Positions 1 through 3,903 of a stretch of 5,235 bases of DNA are shown here, piece after piece. The number at the start of each line of letters is the position of its first letter. The stretch's first letter is position 1. Origin of the DNA: Candidatus Moranbacteria bacterium CG_4_9_14_3_um_filter_42_9 (GTDB lineage Bacteria; Patescibacteriota; Minisyncoccia; Moranbacterales; UBA2206); contig PFVN01000080.1 in assembly GCA_002790635.1 (NCBI GenBank), positions 1 to 5,235 of the forward strand, read 5' to 3'. The notes under the pieces were generated by a model. That model was not told the DNA's origin, searched no databases, and saw nothing but the letters and a program-made list of their open reading frames with translations. Both the position numbers and the translations under genes were made by a program.

Positions 1-308
1 CAAGTGACAAAAACCATATCCGCACTTTTGAGAACCTCCTGAATTTCATCCCGGTTTTCTTCGGCAGCTTGACGACCAACATCCGGATTCATTCCGGCGC
101 CCAGGCCCTTGGTCAGATTTTTTCCAATATGCACTTTCTCCTGCGCTTTGTTTTGATGCAAGTCTTGTGAATCAGTATTGATCGCCACAAATTCAACGCC
201 TTTGAGTTTGGTTTCAATCATTCGGCTAATAGCGTTTCCGCCAGAGCCTCCCACACCGACAACTTTTATCCTCGCGAATGTTTCTACTGGTGGTTTTATT
301 TCAGCCAT
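1..308 (-). CDS. ftsZ: FtsZ, tubulin-like cell division GTPase (N-terminal part only)
   Basis: FtsZ polymerises under the membrane into the Z-ring that organises septum building. Translating the minus strand from the ATG at 306-308 gives 102 complete codons before the window ends. The first ~12 residues are a short leader, then comes the beta-strand/nucleotide loop ARIKVVGVGGSGGNA (residues 12-26), then INTDSQ (43-48), and the GLGAGMNPDVGRQAAEE block (68-84), all diagnostic of FtsZ. The tubulin signature GGGTGTG lies beyond the edge, so GTPase completeness cannot be judged. The loop has Ser at position 22 where Gly or Ala is more common, a mild variant. No Shine-Dalgarno sequence precedes the ATG (AT-rich, CATCTAAATCGT). 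It follows ftsA, its usual partner, but across a 372-nt spacer that has its own promoter-like site. Confidence 0.97.
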   Translation of the reverse strand, partial: MAEIKPPVETFARIKVVGVGGSGGNAISRMIETKLKGVEFVAINTDSQDLHQNKAQEKVHIGKNLTKGLGAGMNPDVGRQAAEENRDEIQEVLKSADMVFVT

Positions 309-397
309 ACGATTTAGATGTGTTTTTTGATTAAGTTAATGAAATGTTTTTCAACTAGACAATCTGGATTTCAACAAAAGTTTTATAAAAAAATAAG

Positions 398-463
398 CCT
401 AAAATAAAAAATTTAAAACCGACCGATAAATTTGGGAAATGAGTTTTAAAATTTTGTTTTAGG
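398..463. repeat. Long AT-rich imperfect inverted repeat upstream of ftsZ
   Basis: The left arm at 398-419 (starting CCTAAAATAAAA and ending TTTAAAAC) is the near-complement of the right arm at 443-463 (starting GTTTTAAAATTTTG and ending TTTTAGG), with one indel and about 19 matching positions. The loop is 23 nt. On the minus strand the hairpin is followed by CTTATTTTTTTA, a U-rich run, so it could act as a weak terminator or attenuator in the ftsZ leader. The stem is mostly A-T, so chance pairing in AT-rich DNA is a real alternative. Confidence 0.5.
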
Positions 464-557
464 TTTTTGGTTTTATTTTTTTCGCGAAGAAACCTCTTCT
501 GCCGGTTGGAATTTTTACCCACTCAAGTGAAATAGCTACTTCCCTCTAGTAGTTAAA

Positions 558-585
558 TTTATCACAATACCGCCTTTTTTGTCAA
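558..585 (-). promoter_or_regulatory. Predicted sigma70-type promoter for ftsZ
   Basis: The minus strand has a perfect TTGACA (-35) at 580-585, a 16-nt spacer, and GATAAA (-10, 4 of 6) at 558-563, with a TG dinucleotide one base upstream that gives an extended -10. TAAATT at 18-nt spacing is an alternative -10. Transcription would start near 550 and run through the spacer into ftsZ, allowing ftsZ to be expressed separately from ftsA. Confidence 0.55.
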
Positions 586-680
586 ATCCTATTATAAATA
601 TCTTGTACCGCTAAGCACACAGTTCAATAATAAAAGATCGGGTCAAAAGAATGCGCTTCCGAACTATATCGGCCAGCCTT

Positions 681-1943
681 TTAGGGCAAAAACTTCTCTA
701 TCCATTTCCGCATACCGCTTATGGAACTGCCGACACTTGTTGAGATGTCCTTTGCCAGCCAGTTTTTTTCACCGTTGCCTTTCTTCCCATAAGAAACACT
801 TTCCATCCCCCACAAAATTAATCCGACGACCGTGGCACAGGCAGGATCGTCAACCTTGTCCACCAATCCCCCCAGAGGCAAGGGAAAACCGGTTTGCGCC
901 GGCAAAGATAAAATACTTTTAGCCAAATCCACCGCCCCGGGCAACTTGGATGTTCCGCCAACGAGCACAACACCGGCCGGCAGAAGTTTTTCCCGCCCAA
1001 TTAGTTTTAGTTCTTTGTTTACCAGCGAAAATATTTCTTCGAGCCTTGCTTCGATTATTTCCGCCACATGGTAACGCGAAACTATGCCCTCCTCATTGGC
1101 ATCAATGACGGAAAGATCAATATCTTCCTTTTTTCCGATTTCTTTGGGCAGCGCATTCCCATATTCCAATTTAACTTTTTCCGCCACATCAATGGAAGTT
1201 CGAAGCCCGATGGCTATGTCATTGGTGATGTGTCCGCCTCCAATAGGCAACACGGCCGTATGCAATAAATCATTCTCTTCAAAAACCGCCAGGGAAGTCG
1301 TTCCGCCCCCAATATCAACGAGAATCACGCCCAGCTCTTTTTGCCGCTTGGAAAGAGTGGCTTTGGCGGCAGCCAGCGGAGATAAAACGAAAGAATCCAA
1401 GTTAATTCTGGCCTGCTCAATACATTTTATCAAGTTACGCACAAAAGGGGTTGAGCCTTCAATTATCATAGCATCTACCTCCAAGCGTACTCCATTCATT
1501 CCCAGCGGATCTTTTATGCCTCTCTGATCATCCAAAGAATAGCTTTTCGGAATTACATGGATTATCTCTTTGTTGGAAGGAATGGAAATGGCCTGTGCGG
1601 CATTAATCACGCGCATTATATCGTCCTCGGTAACTTCTCCGTCCGCCCGTCCGACAGCAATGACCCCCTTGGAATCCTGTGAAGTTATATGATTTCCACC
1701 CAGATTGACGAGCGCTTTTTCTACGGCCCGGCCGGAATTTTTTTCCGCTTTTTCCACCGATTCACTGATAGCTTTCACGGTTTCTTCCAAATCAACAATG
1801 ATCCCTTTTCTTATGCCCAAAGACTCTGCCGTTCCCACGCCGATAATCCGGGGCATCTCCTCCTCGGGAAAAACCTGAGCGATGACTGTTCTGACATTAG
1901 ACGAACCTATATCAATGCCAACAATGATATCCTTTTTAGACAT
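681..1943 (-). CDS. ftsA: FtsA, actin-like membrane anchor of the Z-ring
   Basis: FtsA is an ATP-binding actin/HSP70-fold protein that ties FtsZ filaments to the inner face of the membrane and recruits later division proteins. The 420-residue length is normal. Visible motifs are phosphate-1 IVGIDIGSSNVRTVI (7-21), the 1C-domain region with NLGGNHITS (80-88), phosphate-2 VDIGGGTTSLAVF (209-221), IGGGHITNDIA (234-244) and the adenosine motif VVLVGGTSKLPGA (325-337). The last residues, SSISGMRKWIEKFLP (406-420), form a basic amphipathic helix of the membrane-targeting type found at FtsA C-termini. The ATG at 1941-1943 fits the family start; there is no Shine-Dalgarno sequence, only TTTTTTTCAAAAA before it. 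ftsZ follows in the usual order, and dgkA lies 86 nt upstream instead of the more common ftsQ. MreB is excluded by the GNHI and GGGHITND motifs. Confidence 0.97.
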   Translation of the reverse strand: MSKKDIIVGIDIGSSNVRTVIAQVFPEEEMPRIIGVGTAESLGIRKGIIVDLEETVKAISESVEKAEKNSGRAVEKALVNLGGNHITSQDSKGVIAVGRADGEVTEDDIMRVINAAQAISIPSNKEIIHVIPKSYSLDDQRGIKDPLGMNGVRLEVDAMIIEGSTPFVRNLIKCIEQARINLDSFVLSPLAAAKATLSKRQKELGVILVDIGGGTTSLAVFEENDLLHTAVLPIGGGHITNDIAIGLRTSIDVAEKVKLEYGNALPKEIGKKEDIDLSVIDANEEGIVSRYHVAEIIEARLEEIFSLVNKELKLIGREKLLPAGVVLVGGTSKLPGAVDLAKSILSLPAQTGFPLPLGGLVDKVDDPACATVVGLILWGMESVSYGKKGNGEKNWLAKDISTSVGSSISGMRKWIEKFLP

Positions 1944-1955
1944 TTTTTGAAAAAA

Positions 1956-1961
1956 ATTATA
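1956..1961 (-). promoter_or_regulatory. Perfect TATAAT -10 box just upstream of ftsA
   Basis: TATAAT lies on the minus strand 12 nt before the ftsA ATG. A start about 7 nt downstream would leave a leader of only about 5 nt, close to a leaderless mRNA, which would fit the missing Shine-Dalgarno site. The -35 position at 17-nt spacing (TATCAT) is poor. A perfect TTGACA exists at 1993-1998 but is 31 nt from this box, too far to pair with it. In AT-rich DNA a lone TATAAT can be chance. Confidence 0.35.
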
Positions 1962-2029
1962 ATTTTATCTTCTGCCTAATGATATAATGAAATGTCAAGT
2001 TTTGCAATTATGGTGGCCGATATGTGTTT

Positions 2030-2395
2030 TTAAAATCTGATCCGCAAGTGAGGTAAAAATATTATCCAGCCGATTGTTATGGCCAAAATAGCAGAAAGCA
2101 AAACAGTGCTGGCCATCAGATCCTTGATCAGTCTGGCATATGGATGGATCCGCGGCTTCAATATATCTACCACTCTTTCCACGACCGTGTTTAAAAGCTC
2201 CATTACCAAAACTTCCATAATGACCAGAAATAAAATTACCCTTTCGCCACGGGTTAGGTTGAAATAAAACATGCCTATGACAACCACAATGGCAATCGCC
2301 ACCTGGTTTTGGAAATTTTTTTCATAGCGCAAAACATAGGCTAATCCCCTGAGAGCGTGTTTCAAGCTTCTTGCAAATTTTCGTAATCTATCCAC
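2030..2395 (-). CDS. dgkA: Diacylglycerol kinase / undecaprenol kinase family membrane protein
   Basis: This is a small integral-membrane lipid kinase of the DgkA family (PF01219), using ATP to phosphorylate diacylglycerol or, in Gram-positive-type relatives, undecaprenol for cell-wall carrier recycling. The 121 residues are the normal length. A basic amphipathic N-terminus (1-24) leads to YEKNF (24-28); hydrophobic segments lie at about 32-47, 52-68 and 96-116. The family signature MELLNTVVERVVD (65-77) supplies Glu66 and Glu73, and IKDLMAS (90-96) follows. Glu25, Glu66 and Glu73 match the metal-binding and catalytic acidic positions known in E. coli DgkA. The start is GTG (2393-2395), the first usual start after an in-frame stop. 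An AGGAG lies 24 nt upstream, too far to serve it normally. ybeY next door is a classic partner. The substrate cannot be decided from sequence. Confidence 0.93.
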   Translation of the reverse strand: MDRLRKFARSLKHALRGLAYVLRYEKNFQNQVAIAIVVVIGMFYFNLTRGERVILFLVIMEVLVMELLNTVVERVVDILKPRIHPYARLIKDLMASTVLLSAILAITIGWIIFLPHLRIRF

Positions 2396-2425
2396 GTTAA
2401 TGTGATTGTTTAGATTTATCTCCTG

Positions 2426-2483
2426 CGAATATACAAATCAACTAAAAATATACAAAGGTTTTAAAATTATATTTGTAAATTCG
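2426..2483. repeat. Inverted TACAAAT-type short repeat in the ybeY-dgkA spacer
   Basis: On the plus strand CGAATATACAAAT (2426-2438) faces ATTTGTAAATTCG (2471-2483), complementary at 12 of 13 positions with a 32-nt loop. Further copies of the core follow just beyond, for example GGATTTGTAGATTTG at 2488-2502, which gives a loose ~9-nt rhythm of ATTTGTA and TTCGTAAA units. It fills most of the 114-nt spacer. It is too long-looped and A-T-rich to be a convincing terminator. Confidence 0.6.
2428..2455 (-). promoter_or_regulatory. Possible promoter for dgkA
   Basis: The minus strand reads TTGTAT (4 of 6) at 2450-2455, a 16-nt spacer, and TATATT (5 of 6) at 2428-2433. It overlaps the inverted TACAAAT-type repeat units, so the match may be a by-product of the repeat. 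A second, perfect TATAAT occurs at 2466-2471 but has no good -35. With these sites dgkA might be transcribed on its own or simply by read-through from ybeY. Confidence 0.3.
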
Positions 2484-2509
2484 TAAAGGATTTGTAGATT
2501 TGAAGGCGG

Positions 2510-2968
2510 TTATCGTTCCTGTATGCTTGAATCTTTTTGTATTCCAAACATCTTCTTGCCATGCCGAAACCCAAGAAGATGCAAAATGCCGTGCGAAACA
2601 ACTGCGCCTGTTTCTTTTTGGAAATTCAGGCCATATTTGCGAGTGTATTCTTTTATATCATCATAGCACAAAATCAGCTCGCCTAAAAACAGTTCTGTCT
2701 CTTTAGCTGCTTTTATTTCTTGGATATTTTTATATTCCGCGAAAGACAAAATATCCGTTGATTCATTTTTTTTACGGTAGGTTTTGTTGAGTTTCTTCAT
2801 TTCCGCCTTGCCGACAATCGCGAGGCTCACGGAAATATTTTTTCCGCCAGCCGGCGGATTCAGAAATTTATAGCCGGACTTTTCCAGAGTTTTTTCAGCG
2901 ACCGCTTTAAAAAACGCCTTTTGAATCGGGCTTTTGGTGAGATTATTGATTTCGAGAGTGAGTTTCAT
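2510..2968 (-). CDS. ybeY: YbeY, endoribonuclease for 16S rRNA 3'-end maturation and ribosome quality control
   Basis: YbeY is a zinc-dependent single-strand endoribonuclease needed for 16S rRNA 3' processing and late 30S quality control. The 152 residues fit the family. Diagnostic stretches are the NKTYRKKNESTDILSF region (61-76), FLGELILCYDD (94-104) and the metal site SHGILHLLGFRH (125-136), whose His126, His130 and His136 match the HGxLHLxGxxH signature. The C-terminal tail after the metal site is short and lacks the usual acidic helix. The ATG at 2966-2968 gives the expected MKLTLEINN start; it has no Shine-Dalgarno site (the leader ends GGCATAATTC). The gene follows the terminator and a predicted promoter, so it probably opens a new transcription unit running into dgkA. 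Confidence 0.95.
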   Translation of the reverse strand: MKLTLEINNLTKSPIQKAFFKAVAEKTLEKSGYKFLNPPAGGKNISVSLAIVGKAEMKKLNKTYRKKNESTDILSFAEYKNIQEIKAAKETELFLGELILCYDDIKEYTRKYGLNFQKETGAVVSHGILHLLGFRHGKKMFGIQKDSSIQER

Positions 2969-3005
2969 GAATTATGCCAAAAAAATGCTTAAAATTAACA
3001 ATTTA

Positions 3006-3034
3006 ATCTTATGCTGAAAAAGGCCTCGTGGCAA
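3006..3034 (-). promoter_or_regulatory. Predicted promoter for ybeY
   Basis: The minus strand reads TTGCCA (5 of 6 for -35) at 3029-3034, a 17-nt spacer, and TAAGAT (4 of 6 for -10) at 3006-3011. Initiation near 2999 would give a ~30-nt leader before the ybeY ATG. The -35 box overlaps the last bases of the U-run of the upstream terminator, so the end of one unit and the start of the next are packed together. Confidence 0.5.
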
Positions 3035-3066
3035 AAAAACAGTCCCGAGTGCTCAGGACTGTTTTT
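3033..3066 (-). terminator. Intrinsic terminator after yqeY
   Basis: AAAAACAGTCC (3035-3045) pairs perfectly with GGACTGTTTTT (3056-3066), and a GA/TC pair can close further inside after one C/A mismatch. On the minus strand the stem is followed by seven Ts. It begins 7 nt after the yqeY TAG and so ends the hisS-rpsU-yqeY transcript. The A-run on the other side makes it potentially bidirectional, although no plus-strand gene is seen. Confidence 0.9.
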
Positions 3067-3073
3067 GCTAAAG

Positions 3074-3526
3074 CTATTTTAATTCTTCTTCCACTATTTT
3101 TTTCACCACATTTCCATCCGCTTGGCCTTTGAGTTTCCCCATGGCAGCACCCATAACTTTCCCCATATCCGCTTTGGAGGCGGCGCCGGTTTTGGCAATT
3201 ACCACTTTCACAATTTCACGTATTTTATCTTCGCCAAGCTGCTCCGGCATATAGCCCGAGAGAATTTCAATTTCCTTGCTTTCTTTTTCGGCCAAATCCT
3301 CTCTTCCACCGGCTTTATACTGCTCCACGCTGTCGCGTCGCTGTTTCACAGCACGCGCGATTACCGCTTGCACTTCTTCGTCATTGAGTCCTTCTTCTTT
3401 TTTGAGTTTTTCAATTTCTGTATTTTTAATCATCGAATCCAGCATGCGTAAAGTATCCCGCTTGGTTGCGTCCCCAGCTTTCATAGCTTCTTTCATATCG
3501 GAAAGGATTGTTTGTTTGAGACTCAT
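3074..3526 (-). CDS. yqeY: YqeY / GatB-YqeY-like domain protein
   Basis: This belongs to the YqeY family (PF09424), related to the C-terminal tRNA-binding tail domain of the amidotransferase subunit GatB; its own function is not established, though a role near tRNA is suspected. With the ATG at 3524-3526 the protein is 150 residues and starts MSLKQTILSDMKEAMK, like known members. Signatures are RMLDSMIKNTEIEK (27-40), KQRRDSVEQYKAGGREDLAEKE (61-82), GYMPEQL (91-97) and DMGKVMGAAMGKLKGQADG (120-138). A longer reading frame from 3577 adds 17 residues rich in Cys, Phe and Met that are simply translated heptamer repeat, so I reject it; the ATG at 3530-3532 is a second possible start. No Shine-Dalgarno site is present. 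rpsU-yqeY is a widely conserved pair. Confidence 0.93.
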   Translation of the reverse strand: MSLKQTILSDMKEAMKAGDATKRDTLRMLDSMIKNTEIEKLKKEEGLNDEEVQAVIARAVKQRRDSVEQYKAGGREDLAEKESKEIEILSGYMPEQLGEDKIREIVKVVIAKTGAASKADMGKVMGAAMGKLKGQADGNVVKKIVEEELK

Positions 3527-3530
3527 ACTC

Positions 3531-3558
3531 ATGAAACATGAAACATACAACATGAAAC
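3531..3558. repeat. Heptamer array A (ATGAAAC units)
   Basis: The plus strand has four adjacent 7-nt units: ATGAAAC, ATGAAAC, ATACAAC, ATGAAAC. The array ends 4 nt from the yqeY start codon, so it makes up the region where a ribosome-binding site would normally lie; the first unit also contains the complement of an extra ATG in the yqeY frame. It faces array B in inverted orientation. Confidence 0.85.
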
Positions 3559-3591
3559 AAACCTTAGAGCTACCCATCTTAGAAATAGCCT

Positions 3592-3619
3592 GTTACATGT
3601 TTTATGCTGCGTGCTGTAT
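3592..3619. repeat. Heptamer array B (degenerate, inverted to array A)
   Basis: The plus strand has GTTACAT, GTTTTAT, GCTGCGT, GCTGTAT with exact 7-nt spacing, beginning 3 nt past the rpsU stop codon. In RNA its two inner units pair with the facing units of array A at 6 of 7 positions each; the outer two pair poorly. A 33-nt segment (3559-3591) separates the arrays. Units are degenerate, so this array looks older than array A. Confidence 0.65.
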
Positions 3620-3622
3620 GAT

Positions 3623-3877
3623 TTATTTAATTAGTTTCTTTTTGACGTTTTTGAAAGTTTCGTCGTCGAATTTTCCCATTTTTTTCAAACGGTCAACGAT
3701 TTTTTTGACCTTAACTTTATACATTGCTCCTTGTCGCATTTCGGTTTTGCTTTTTTCATCTTTCCGGAAACGAATTTTTCTGGCCTGCATTAAAACTCCG
3801 CTCTGCTGGACACGGCGGCCGAATCGGCGAATCAAACTTTCGCTTGTTTCTCGGTCTTTCTTTTTTACTTCGATCAT
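3623..3877 (-). CDS. rpsU: Small ribosomal subunit protein bS21, with long C-terminus
   Basis: bS21 sits on the 30S platform beside the 3' end of 16S rRNA and the anti-Shine-Dalgarno sequence and aids initiation. The family core is ESLIRRFGRRVQQSGVLMQARKIRFRK (13-39), which aligns with the [24 protein letters not shown] region of E. coli bS21. The protein is 84 residues, against about 57 in Bacillus and 71 in E. coli; the extra length is a basic, probably helical tail (about 52-84, rich in Lys with VKVKKIVDRLKKMGKFDDETFKNVKKKL). The usual FYEKP-type stretch after the core is replaced by FRKDEKSK. The ATG at 3875-3877 is fixed by a strong Shine-Dalgarno site. It lies 26 nt after hisS and before yqeY, probably as one operon. 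Confidence 0.93.
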   Translation of the reverse strand: MIEVKKKDRETSESLIRRFGRRVQQSGVLMQARKIRFRKDEKSKTEMRQGAMYKVKVKKIVDRLKKMGKFDDETFKNVKKKLIK

Positions 3878-3882
3878 AAAAA

Positions 3883-3890
3883 CCTCCCTT
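3883..3890 (-). promoter_or_regulatory. Strong Shine-Dalgarno site of rpsU
   Basis: AAGGGAGG on the minus strand ends 5 nt before the ATG. It is the only strong and well-spaced ribosome binding site among the six start regions visible here (ftsZ, ftsA, dgkA, ybeY, yqeY, rpsU), which suggests rpsU translation depends on anti-Shine-Dalgarno pairing while its neighbours do not. Confidence 0.88.
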
Positions 3891-3903
3891 CTACATTATT
3901 AAA

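Larger units (their letters stand above)
309..680. other. 372-nt ftsA-ftsZ spacer, no gene recognised
   Basis: This is the longest non-coding stretch in the window. Read on the minus strand from ftsA to ftsZ it holds a promoter-like site (558-585), then a less AT-rich block around 483-550 with small stems such as CTACT/AGTAG around an AGAGGGA loop, then a very AT-rich part with a long inverted repeat (398-463), then an AT-rich run up to the ftsZ ATG. If the promoter is real, ftsZ has a leader of roughly 240 nt. I see no tRNA, no riboswitch class I can name and no ORF with a normal start codon. Confidence 0.7.

Noticed and set aside
459..545. Open minus-strand stretch reading EVAISLEWVKIPTGRRGFF and on to KKIKPKT, about 27 codons before a TAA
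   Set aside because: It looks protein-like but has no ATG, GTG or TTG in frame after the upstream TAG, and its end overlaps the AT-rich inverted repeat. It could be a remnant; not enough to call a gene.
483..550. Riboswitch or MraZ-type operator in the ftsZ leader (AGAGGGA loop, GAGTGGG)
   Set aside because: Only single GGGA/TGGG-like copies without the regular spacing of MraZ boxes, and no known riboswitch core could be matched.
1084..1527. Plus-strand open frame opposite ftsA (147 codons) and similar frames opposite the other genes
   Set aside because: They lie wholly within strongly recognised minus-strand genes, are Ser/Pro-rich in the manner of antisense frames and show no family motif.
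1993..1998. Perfect TTGACA upstream of ftsA as a -35 box
   Set aside because: No acceptable -10 lies 15-19 nt downstream; the TATAAT is 31 nt away.
3527..3577. Longer yqeY start adding 17 residues (MGSSKVCFMLYVSCFMS)
   Set aside because: These codons translate the heptamer array and the array spacer; family members start at the MSLKQ-type residue encoded at 3524-3526.
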